From Aquatica leii (Eukaryota > Arthropoda > Insecta > Coleoptera > Lampyridae): a DNA stretch of 64,000 nt. The first letter of the stretch is position 1; each line of letters starts with the position of its first letter. Positions 21,506-31,300 of the stretch are shown here, one piece after another. The notes beneath the pieces were generated by a model, which worked only from the letters and a program-made list of their open reading frames with translations, was not told where the DNA came from and made no database searches. The position numbers and the translations under genes were made by a program. Where the stretch lies: assembly GCA_035610365.1 (NCBI GenBank), contig CM069435.1, forward strand, positions 88,817,389-88,881,388. The letters are read 5' to 3'.

Positions 21506-22024
21506 GTGGTATGCTTCAGCCTAGTTCAGCACAGCCTCACCATTTTTGTCGTCCTGTGCATATCCCCAAACATGGCTATGGCTATTGAAATCTCCAACAA
21601 CGGCACACACCTTTTGTTCATCTAGATTTTTTGGCGGGCTGAAGGCAAAATCCACTCCTGGGGGCTTATATACCGACGTAACTGTACAGCCGTGTAGCTC
21701 CACTGTAATTATTTCAACGTTGTTAGTTTCTTCATGGGATACCGAGAGTATTTGGAGGTCTGGTTTTGCAAAAATTGCACTTCCGTATTGGGCATGTGGT
21801 CTTTCTGCTATAAGTTTCATTCCTGTGATTTTGGGACGTCGGTTTTGGATGTCCCTGTGAGTTTCTTGCATGCAAAGAACGTCGCACTTTGTTGTTTGGC
21901 AGAGATCGTGCAGGAGTTGTTCTTTGCATGTTGAAAGACCTTCTATGTTCACAGAGATAATCGTCAAAGCTGGTTCTGATAAGAACCTTCTTGGGCTTTC
22001 GCCACTAGGCATTTCTATGCTCAT
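21506..22024 (-). pseudogene. ORF2 of the jockey-type LINE, part 1: APE endonuclease N-terminal half
   Basis: Starts MSIEMPSGESPRR. Endonuclease motifs are ISVNIEGLS (residues ~21-29), CMQETH (catalytic Glu, ~51-56), SAIFAKPD, and VVGDFNSHSHVWGY (~140-153, containing the GDFN Asp/Asn pair). The frame meets TAG at 21523-21521 just after GEAVLN and continues in the same frame as AEAYHM, so this is a single nonsense change; Gln (CAG) is the simplest ancestor. The endonuclease nicks target DNA to prime reverse transcription. Confidence 0.85.
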
Positions 22025-22151
22025 TGGTGATGCTTCTGGTTTTGGAAGGATTAGCCGATAATTCGCTTATCGTTTCCAGGGGACACCCGAAAGCCAGTGA
22101 TTAGTCGCTTTCTACTCGCTTTCTTCTTGGAGGTTCCTTCCTTGTTCCTAG

Positions 22152-22205
22152 GAGAGAAGCACGAACCAATTTGTAAGCTTAAGCAACCAAATAAAGTTAA
22201 ACTTA
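22152..22205 (+). mobile_element. Displaced 3' tail of purine-rich LINE copy A
   Basis: The stretch ACGAACCAATTTGTAAGC ... CCAAATAAAGTTAAACTTAT closely matches the 3' end of LINE copy B at 24420-24470 (ACGACCAAATTTGTAAGCC ... ATAAAGTTAAACTTAT). Copy A loses homology to B near 17885, just before the composite element. The simplest reading is that this is A's own tail, pushed 4.2 kb away by the two later insertions. Confidence 0.65.
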
Positions 22206-23587
22206 TATAGAAAAAAATGTTTTCAATACAAAAATCTTCTTAAGCTTTCAGTTAATAGTTTAGGCAACACACCCAATTCATAAATACGTATTGCAAAACA
22301 TCAAAAATAAATAACAACTTGAAAAATATTTATGTCCTGACAAGAATGAATTTTCTTTTGCAAAAGGGCATAGTGATAGTTTATGCAACGTACAAAACGT
22401 TTATAAATATTTGAAAACCTAAAAACCAAACCAAAGATTTTTATATTTAATTTAATTTTAAATAATAAAAACTTTCAAAACTTTATTTAAAATATGTCGC
22501 CAAAAGCTGACTACGTGGTAAAAATATTCCAAAACTTGTGTTTAGGCAACACACGCAACATTCATGATTAGGAGTATTTTAAAACGTGAAAATTACACTA
22601 ACAGTAAAGTTTTATAAATTTAATTAAAACTCGCCTTTGAAAAAAAAGCTAAACAACACACACGATTAAAAAAAATAGGAACAAAAAGGCTGCTAGGAAA
22701 TAATTTGTTTTTACAAAAAGCAACTAAAAACTGTGTATATTAACTTAGACAACACACACAGCATTAATATGTCTTTAAAACTTCCAAATAAAATTAAAAG
22801 CAAAGATTTACGAATTGTATTGAAATTTAAACAATAAAATTTTCAATCTGTTAGAATTACAACGTAAGATTAAAAATATGTTAGAAATACGACAAAAGTA
22901 GACTGGAAAAATCTTCTAAAGCTTATATATCATACTTTAGGCAACACACACAACATTATACACTAAAGCTAAGCAACACACATTATTTAAAAAAAAAGTT
23001 GACTGAGGTCCGGTTTCACCAACTAAAATTTAACTGTAGATTAACTAACCTACGATTAAATTTAAAATCCTGTCATATCATTGGTTAGCTTAAAACCACT
23101 AACCAATGATATGACAGGATTTTAAATTTAATCGTAGGTTAGTTAATCTACAGTTAAATTTTAGTTGGTGAAACCGGACCTGAGAAAAATAAAGTTTTCT
23201 TGCCAAAAATTTTTTCTAGCATCTAAATTATAGTTCAGGCGACATACACAACTTTCACAAACTTTTAAAATCTAAAACGAAACAACACACAACTAAAAAA
23301 ATATTTCGCAAAAGCAACAAAAATTACTGCGTCAGAAGATACAAAAATATTTGAAATTATAGTTTGGACAACACATAAATATTTGAAAACTTGAAAACTA
23401 AAAGCAATGAGTTTCAAATTTAATTGAAACTCAATAAAAGTTTTAATATTAAAGTTTAAACAACACACAAAATTAAAAAAAAGGTTGCAAATATAAAAAA
23501 TGTACTGTATAAATGAAGTTTTTGTTTCATTTATAAACTTCTACACGATCGTTTAGGCAGCACACACAACATTAATTTATTAATCAA
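22206..23587. repeat. Diverged tandem array, core TTAGGCAACACAC, block 3
   Basis: Cores near 22258, 22380 (TTATGCAACG), 22543, 22655, 22745, 22935, 22970, 23235, 23365, 23455 and 23552 (TTAGGCAGCACACACAAC). Same family as blocks 1 and 2, interrupted by the fold-back element at 23006-23181 and then by LINE copy B. Confidence 0.75.
23006..23181. mobile_element. Perfect fold-back element (83-bp arms), with likely CTGAG target duplication
   Basis: Positions 23006-23088 and 23099-23181 are reverse complements over 83 bp around a 10-nt loop (CTTAAAACCA). Taking CTGAG as a 5-bp target duplication (23003-23007 and 23180-23184) leaves a 172-bp element with GTCCGGTTTCACC at both ends. Fold-back MITEs of this form are mobilised by a transposase in trans. 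Arm identity appears complete by eye, so the insertion is young or its arms are homogenised. Confidence 0.85.
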
Positions 23588-23588
23588 G

Positions 23589-24389
23589 ATGGATATAAAA
23601 AAAAGAAAATTGCTGTTCGAAAAATTAATAAAGGGGGTGGTAATGTATGGAGCGGAAATATGGGGCTGGAAGGAGTGGAGGGAGGTAGAGGGGCTAGAGG
23701 AAAAATACTGGAGATGGGTGTTAGGATTGGACAGGGATACACCGGGGTATATTGTGAGAGAGGAGGTTCAGATAGAAAAAATAAGGATCGAGACAGGAAA
23801 AAGAACAATAAAATACGAGGAAGAAATGAGGGAAAGAACAGATTGCAAAATTCTGCAAGAATGTTGGAAAGAGATAAAGGGAGGGAAAGTGAAGTACGGG
23901 CAGGAGGGCAGAGAAGAGTATTACAAAAGAAACGGGTACGCGAGTGAAGAAGTGGAGAGATTAAGAGAAGAGGGGGTAGGGACAAGAGAAAAAATAATAA
24001 GGAGAGATAGAGACATCGAAAAACAAGAAAGATGGACAAAGATAAAAGAGAGCAGATATAATAGGAATTATAAAGATATCAAGGGTGAAGGGGTGCCGGA
24101 ATATTTAAAAGACGGTGAGATTAAAAGCAACGAAAGGAAAAAAATGGTGGCAAGGTTCAGATGTGGCAACGAGGAGTTAGGGAACAAATATTGGAAGAAA
24201 GAACCAGAAAAGTTGTGCAGGCTATGTGGTGAAGAAACGGAAGATCTGAACCACATGAGAAAGAGATGCAGGGAACTAAGAGAAGAGGTGAGGAAAACAG
24301 TGGATATCTTAGATGAAAACGGAAAAGGAGCGGAATGGATGGAGGAAGTATGGAGCAGGAGGAAAAAGTTAAGGGGGGAGAAGGGATAA
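23589..24389 (+). CDS. C-terminal fragment of LINE ORF2 (post-RT region and zinc knuckle)
   Basis: An unbroken 266-codon frame. MYGAEIWGWKEWREVEGLEE and YWRWVLGLDRDTPGYIVREE (residues ~17-62) are the conserved block that follows the thumb in R1/jockey-group LINEs. CRLCGEETEDLNHMRKRC (~214-231) is a Cys-x2-Cys-x8-His-x4-Cys knuckle. The first Met has no biological meaning because the 5' truncation falls here. The protein alone has no RT catalytic motif. Copy A has the homologous region, more decayed, at 17245-17880. Confidence 0.8.
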   Translation: MDIKKRKLLFEKLIKGVVMYGAEIWGWKEWREVEGLEEKYWRWVLGLDRDTPGYIVREEVQIEKIRIETGKRTIKYEEEMRERTDCKILQECWKEIKGGKVKYGQEGREEYYKRNGYASEEVERLREEGVGTREKIIRRDRDIEKQERWTKIKESRYNRNYKDIKGEGVPEYLKDGEIKSNERKKMVARFRCGNEELGNKYWKKEPEKLCRLCGEETEDLNHMRKRCRELREEVRKTVDILDENGKGAEWMEEVWSRRKKLRGEKG

Positions 24390-24480
24390 GAAAATGTAAT
24401 ATATATGTAATGTAATAACACGACCAAATTTGTAAGCCAAATGGCAATGAATAAAGTTAAACTTATATATATATATATAT
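23589..24480 (+). mobile_element. Purine-rich LINE, copy B, 5'-truncated 3' fragment
   Basis: Contains only the C-terminal part of ORF2 and the 3' UTR ending in AATAAAGTTAAACTTAT followed by a (TA)n tail at about 24464-24480. Heavy 5' truncation with a simple-repeat tail is typical of target-primed LINE insertion. It is flanked on both sides by nearly the same 135-bp stretch of the host array (23450-23587 and 24481-24616). Confidence 0.85.
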
Positions 24481-25290
24481 TAAAGTTTAAACAACACACA
24501 AAATTAAAAAAAAACGTTGCAAATATAAAAAATGTACTGTATAAATGAAATTTTGGCTTCAGTTATAAACTTCTACACGATCGTTTAGGCAGCACACACA
24601 ATATTAATTTTATTAAAACTTGAATAACAAAAACCTGACAAGTTTAAAAATTGAATCTTAAGAAATGTGTACAGTTCAAAATTATTTTTACGAAAAATAC
24701 TTAGTCTGAAAAAGAACAAAGCATTTGTACCAAAAATATTTTAAAACTTAGAATTAGTTTAGGCAACACACTATACTTACCCAAATGTATGTACCTAAAA
24801 GTAGAAATAAAAAAACAAATTTGTAAATTTAGCTGAAACTCGATTGCTAAAACTTTGAAAGCTTGGAAGTTAAAGGTTAAACAACACACATTCTTATAAA
24901 ATACGTAGAAGCATGTAAAAATTAGACTGTGTGAAGTTCATAAAATTTTGAGAAACTTTGAATCGCAGCTTAAGAAACAGACTAGAAACGTAAAAATAAG
25001 AAAAAGTGTAGAAATTTATATACGTAATTGAAGCTTAATTTAAAATTACCTTTAATCAAAATTAAGATTTAACATGCAACCTGAAATTATATGCAAATAA
25101 GAAAAAATAGACTATGTAGAATTTACAGACTTAATTGAAACTCGACTACTAAAAAAGTCTTAAAAGAGTAATTAAAAGCAAATTTTACATATTTAGTTAG
25201 GACTCGACAAACAAAAAACCTGTCTTAAAATTTAAGTTTAGGCAACACACGCAACATTTATAGGTTTAATTGAAACGCGATTGAAAAACA
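24480..25290. repeat. Diverged tandem array, core TTAGGCAACACAC, block 4
   Basis: Cores near 24492, 24585 (TTAGGCAGCACACACAATATT), 24765, 24880 and 25235. Spacing widens and copies fade into plain AT-rich sequence by about 25450. The first ~135 bp repeat the segment to the left of LINE copy B. Confidence 0.7.
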
Positions 25291-25299
25291 GAAAGTAAT

Positions 25300-27990
25300 A
25301 AATATAAACTGGGTGTACCTAATGGATAAAGTTTTCGTTGACTAAAAAAAACTAGAAAAACGCAAGTTAATTTTAAAAAAATAGCAATTAGAGATAAGAC
25401 AATACATGCAAGTTAAAAAATAAGCAAACTTGCCTAGGAGATGCTAATTTAAACACGTAGGTTTAGGATAAAAAATTACAAATATTTTTTCAAAGTTTAT
25501 TCTCCAATAAGTAGAGTACATAACCACACATGCATGGCATACATCAATTTCCGAAAAACTCCAATAAAAACATTTTAACATCATTTTTTTGTTCATCGTC
25601 TCCTAAAACACAATTTTTTTACAAATGTCCTCGTCTCTTAATTTGTCTTGTTTAAATTTTTTAATGCCTCGAATTTCACAGCTAAGTTCTCTTTTTTTCG
25701 ATTTAATTATTATTTTAAAAAAATTCTCTTTTCTGTGTTAGTTTTTTTTTTTAAGATTCGTCGGCTCGACGCCGTCGAAGATCCGAAAAATTAATCGTCA
25801 ACAACAAAAAAACACAACGATAACAATTTTACATTGAAATAAAAAAATCAACAACCATTCGCATCATTCACACGTGACAAAAAAATCTGCAAAATGCAAC
25901 TACAGCTTTACGATTATTATTATTATTTTTTTTAAACTCTTAAGAAAAATTAGGAACGTAAACTAAAAGCGGAGATACACGTTATTTTAAATGGCAGTCG
26001 TAAACTTATCGTTAAATACTGTAAGTAATAAATTAGCATTATTTTTGTTTTGTGTTTGATTACGTATAATAATAGTTATAATAAATTAAGCACTTAAACT
26101 GTAGTTCAAAAAACATTAACAGTGTAAAAATTCAATAAAAAAAAGTGTGACGCACTTTGTTAAATGCTAATTAAACGCGTAACAAAGATTTTGAGGTTTC
26201 TTTTTAACTAGTACTATTTAAGTGAAGCGGCTTTTCGAAAAAATCGGTGATCGAAAGCACCAAACCAATTTGTTTTGATTTTGTGTAACAACGTTAAATG
26301 CTTTTCCTAAAAACGAAAGTTGTAACAGTTGACTCTGGAATGTTTTTTTTCCTTTTTTTTGTGTTTTTTTCAACTGTTTTAAGGTTTTGAAACAAATGCA
26401 CGTTTTAAGATTACTTTGACTTAACTAAAGACATTAACTATGTGGTTTTTTCTTCGGGGTTAAAAAATTGGAGATTTTAAATTTGTTGGGTTTGTAAGGC
26501 CGAAACGTGTTTGAAGGTATTTTCCCAAAAGTGACGTACATAAATTTGAGTGTTTAGTGTGCGGTTTTGACAGCCAAAGATGTTTTTTGATGTGGTCGGT
26601 TGCGCGTTAGTCATCGAAATTGATTTTTTTGAGGATTAAAATGCGCAACTGCTTGGTGTGTGTGTTCGAATTTGGTTAAAATTATTAGAATCGTTCTGAA
26701 ATAATTGTGGTAATCGAAAAGTGTGTGTGGCGCCTTCGGCGCGTTTAGGCTATTGCTGATTAACTCAAAAACAAAGTTCTTTATCGAGAGCTAGTGCCAC
26801 CGTTGGTCTTTTCTCAGTTTGATTTTTTTACAGGTACAAAGCTTTAGGATCTGAAACACTACTGTAGGATGCGTTTTTTTGGTAACCAAAACTGGCACTA
26901 AGCATTCGACAAGAAAAATATTAAATTGTGGAACTGAAAACCTGTTTGAACATTAATTTGTGCCTATTGGCACGTGTTTGGTGGATACTATTGCAAAAAA
27001 ATTTTGTTGTAATTTCACATAACGTTTCGTCTTATCGGGCTTTAGACTATTTATGCAAATTACATCATGGGCTGAAAATTGTGTTGGCACAAGCAGGCAC
27101 TGAAGCTTGCTTGTGTTTGGGCTATTGCAGTTTTTAGACTGTTGTTGTGGTGGGCAAAAACATTTGAAGCACTTAGTGCAACCGGGCTATTGTATAGATT
27201 TATTTTAGTCAGTGTCTTTTTTATCATTAACTCGACCTCGATCAATGTCTTAATTCGAAAAAACGACTTTTAGTCATTCTTTTGGGAAATCGTAATGACT
27301 ATTGGGTACTTTTCGCAACTATTGTCGTACTATGGCTATTGATACATTATTATTAAAAAGACAAAGATTTTTATGCAAATGTTCGAACAAGCACACAGCG
27401 CGGTTGTCGGCGCGCTGACGCGCATGCTCCTAACCATTGCACAAAAACAAAAGTTCTAACGCGTATGTACAGGCTACTATTGCAATATATACACAACCAC
27501 ATTAACTTAAAAAAAAAACAAAAAAATAACGCATACATTCAATTTTTGTAAAAAATAAAACCGGATATTTAAAAAAATCCACTACGTCAAAAATCACAGA
27601 TTAAAATTGCAACTAAAAATGAATTTTGTTATTGCTACGTATTTTACAAGTGAACCGGCCCTTCTCATTTTTTTAAACCACCTCTTCTACACAAAATCAC
27701 AGTGATTTTTTATAATTTCTTGATGGTGACTGGGAGAAAACAAGTATTTTTTTGATACGTATATAAAACATACAATTACTCTAGTCATTCACGCTCACGC
27801 ACAAGACCTCTAAAACCGTCCTAGTTCCAAAATATTTACACCTAACCTAAAAAATTACGTAAGTAACATTTAACCTAACATTTACTTTAGGCTTGTATAT
27901 AACACTTAATTACTATACACCTTTTTTTGTATACACTTTTAAAGTGTTTCATCATAAAAAAAAAAAGATTATTTAACATGGCGTAGCCAT
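25300..27990. other. Non-coding region beyond the zinc-finger gene; may include its 3' UTR
   Basis: No credible reading frame. From about 25500 the sequence is more complex than the arrays on either side. The - strand has AATAAA-type signals (TTTATT on +) at 27199-27204 and 25497-25502, which could end a long 3' UTR of the zinc-finger gene. A motif (G)GCTATTGC recurs at about 26748, 27119, 27182, 27333 and 27470. I cannot place the cleavage site. Confidence 0.4.
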
Positions 27991-27998
27991 TTGTATGG

Positions 27999-28078
27999 TA
28001 CTGAGCGCATCAAACAAAATTTGGCACACGAAACTTAACAAGAAAATGAACTTAAATGGCTGTTTCATGCGCTCAGTA
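27999..28078 (-). other. Stem-loop just after the stop codon of the zinc-finger gene
   Basis: TACTGAGCGCATCAAAC (27999-28015) pairs with GTTTCATGCGCTCAGTA (28062-28078): 17 bp with one mismatch around a 46-nt loop. It begins 12 nt downstream of the stop codon (28093-28091) in the transcribed strand. It would form equally in either strand. A role in mRNA stability, localisation or regulator binding is possible but unproven. Confidence 0.6.
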
Positions 28079-28090
28079 GTAACTGAAATT

Positions 28091-28312
28091 TCATGGTTGC
28101 TGATTCTGTTGTTGGCTTGATAGTGTAAAGCCCAATGATCGTGGGTCGCTACCGTGCAAACGCAAAGCCTGCTCTAATCTTTGTTCTTGCAGGCGTAGTG
28201 CTTCGGTTAAATCGGGACTAAGCTGTTGGGACGTTTGATTCTGGTGCGCTTGATAATTACCATTGTGTCTGAGTGGATTGCCCGCCTCCTGCTGATTCAA
28301 TTGTGGAAGTGC
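28091..28312 (-). CDS. dati: dati-like gene, terminal exon
   Basis: Acceptor TTTTAAAACAG precedes GCACTTCC in phase 0, giving ALPQLNQQEAGNPLRHNGNY. The exon goes on with QLSPDLTEALRLQEQRLEQ and ends SSQQQNQQP before TGA at 28093-28091. Gln- and Leu-rich with a short helical ALRLQEQRLEQALRL repeat. The 59-nt intron before it contains an in-frame stop, so retention would truncate the protein. Confidence 0.83.
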   Translation of the reverse strand, partial: ALPQLNQQEAGNPLRHNGNYQAHQNQTSQQLSPDLTEALRLQEQRLEQALRLHGSDPRSLGFTLSSQQQNQQP

Positions 28313-31300
28313 CTGTTTTAAAATTTCCTATGATCGCTTAGATTTTACGTCCCGGATCTGATGATACTCACTTGACTCATTGCTAGGCGTAAGGCTGCTT
28401 CGGCTTGTGACCTAAGCAAAGCCTCGGCGTGTTGTTGCATGCGTAAAGCATCTTGCGGTTGTTGCGGTGGCGATGACATATCCATCACGGACGATCTCAC
28501 TGCGTCCATATTACGTATGCTATCCATGGAAGCCCTCATTGCGTTCATCGCGTTGACTGACGCCGATAACGTTTCATTAGTAATAGGTGGAGTTGATGGG
28601 TTACTACTATTATTGACCTGACTTGCTTGGGTAACGCCAAGCCTCATAGCTAAATTCGCTATATTAGCTGCTGCTATATTTGCAGCAGCTGATGAATCCG
28701 AACCAAGGCCAGGTGGGACACCACCTTGCCCTACCATGTTGGCAATAACCGCCATGCGATTGGCGTTATGCAACTGCTCCTCAACGTTATACTGTTGGTG
28801 CAGGCCGTTATTACCTAAAACACACATAAGCAACAATCTCCAAAACCACAAAAACTTACTCCTAAGTATGTCTCCAATTTTAGGGTTGCAGTTATTATTA
28901 TTGTTGTTCATACCGCCGGCTTCGGAACCAGCCGACGATAACCGACCGTTACCCGACGAACTATCGCTATGCGCACTAGGCGATGCGCACATCGGACTAC
29001 CACTAGCTTGTCCCATACCAGTCAAACCCAACAAACCGCTACCTGACGCGGCCGAAGCCGCTGATACTGCTGCCAAAAGTGTTTCCCGTTCTCTACGTTC
29101 CGCGGCGGCGCGCGACAACACGTACTGAGCGGCGAACTGATGTTTCGGGTCCATTCGCATGTGCTCCATGTGCGTTAACAGCCCTAAAAAGTATCAACAT
29201 TGAAATCGTATTTTTAACAAAAATCCAAGCAACGCGCGACGACGTTTTACATACATACATACTTGGCGTTTTCTACTTAAAACAAGCTAACATAACCTCC
29301 TTAGATCCAACGAAAAACAAAAAACCCACCAACAACACAAAACGTAAAGACCACTTACAAAAATAAACGTTGCTCAGTTACGTCCTCGCTTAGCATACTA
29401 AAAATGTAACCTTAACCACGTCTAACCTAATTTTTCACACACGTCTTTGCAGAATGAGGTTAGCGTCATCTAGATGCGTATTTTAACAGTACACTTCAAA
29501 ACCTAGGTTAAATTAAGCGTAAGTTTGGCATTAGCTTTAAAACTTTCACAAACGTGTTTTAAATTTTTTTACCTCAAAACCTAAGTTAAGTTACATTTAA
29601 TTAAAAAATAAAGCTATTGTAAAAACGCTTTATTTGTCAGAAGTTAGTGTCTTTTACCGTTACTAATTTTGATACTAAAGCTAATTTTTATAATCTTAAA
29701 ACCTAAGATAAGGTAAACTTAATAAATAAACATAGTTACTTTACAAATGTCTAAATCTGACAGTCTAACTTTATTAAGTTTAGGTTAATCTATGAAAAGT
29801 GAAATATTCAAACCTAGGTTGTGTTGAATTAAATTTTAAAAAACCGAGTTACGTTACCGTTGTCTTTATTCATTATCAGTAAAAAAATAATTCCCGGTTG
29901 CATAAAACAAAGTTAACTATGTTATTAACAGGCGACGATGTCAAGTATTTAAAATTGTAGTTGTTGATTTGAAAATATCGTCAGCAAAACAATTGATTTT
30001 GTACTTGATAATCAATAAAGACACATAAGGACATGATCACTGCATTGTCAATGCTTTATACAAATTTAATAAACGAAAATTTTTTTTCATTACCAACGTA
30101 TTTAAAAACTAAACCTAATTGTTTTTTTTTATTTTTTAAACTTAGGTTACGTTCAATTTAATAAAAAAATTGTTTACCTTTAATCATCTCCTATTAACAG
30201 TCAAAATTAAACTAGTTTAGCTTAATTTCTGCAAGATTAATCTAGGTAACATTTATGAGAGTAATTTAAGCGTTATTTGCAAATCACGAAACCTAGGTTA
30301 TAGTAAACTTATCCAAGTTGTCTTAGATTAACTTATACAACATTTATAGAAAATAAATTGAGCGTGATCTAGCATCTTTAGATGCAAACATTATTTTTTT
30401 AAATTTAAAAACCTAGGTTTTGTTATTCTTAACCACAAATACAGCTACGTAGCTACTACTTACCTAACAGTCAAGCGAAATCAGTTATACTTTAATTTAA
30501 GCAAAATTTACAAACAATTATTTAAGCGTCATTAGTCAAAGCTTTGCGCATCTTTTTTTTACCTTAAAACTTATTCAAAGTTGACTTGCCAACGCATTTA
30601 AACTTAAAACCTAATTATTTTAAATTTCAAAACTCAAATTTTGCTAATTTTGTTTTAAAAAAGAAAAGTGTAACAACAGTTTAATTTTAGGAAATAAAAT
30701 CAGATTAATCTGACCAAACAAAGTTGGAAGCATTTAAATTTTAACCCTAAACTCTACTAGTTTTAGGTGGATTAAGTTTAATATTGGCATTCTTTTTTGG
30801 TTTAACTTCACAAAAGTCTTTAATCATTAGGTTTGAACCCATTTTGGTATTAAACTTAAAGAATTGTACAAATTCGATAACCTAGGTTTTGTAAAGTCTA
30901 ATTTAAAATTAACTATATTTGTTTTCACTGTCGTTAGCTTGAATTAACTTTACTTAGTATAATATTTAGATATTTTATGTTCTATTAGCAGTATTAAGAA
31001 TAAAAAGTGGCATTAATTTTAAAACCGAGGTTGAGTTAAACATAATCAAAAAGTAGGTTGACGTGATTTAGGCTAAATATTAAAATAACAAACTTATTTT
31101 AAAATCAAGCAAAATACATAGCGTTAATCTAAAAGTTTAGATGAGCTAAACTTAATCAAAAAATAAGCTTTTGTTGGTCAAGCTAAATATTAGCATTTGT
31201 TTTAATTTGCTCTAAAAAATACACAAATAATACGTTTAACGTTGTCTCTCAACCTAGGTTGACATCAATTATAATTTATTAAATCAATTTCAAAGTCTAG

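Larger units (their letters stand above)
18890..22150 (-). mobile_element. Jockey-type non-LTR retrotransposon, nearly complete ORF2
   Basis: A LINE read on the - strand. ORF2 runs from 22024 to 19051 with endonuclease, reverse transcriptase and a C-terminal Cys/His region, broken only by one in-frame TAG and one 1-nt frameshift. The sequence upstream of the ORF2 start (22025-22150) holds no recognisable ORF1, so the copy is probably 5' truncated. After the stop at 19051 the - strand becomes AT-rich with GAATAAATAAAT near 18950. The 3' boundary is set only approximately. It sits inside purine-rich LINE A, so it is the younger insertion. Confidence 0.85.

Noticed and set aside
905-25290. TTAGG at the start of each GGCAACACAC core as an insect telomeric repeat
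   Set aside because: The pentamer occurs once per unit of 100 bp or more and is followed by a fixed non-telomeric sequence, so these are not telomeric tracts.
28439-29366. + strand frames opposite the zinc-finger exons
   Set aside because: They are antisense shadows of the exons at 28372-29183, whose phases and splice sites are well supported.
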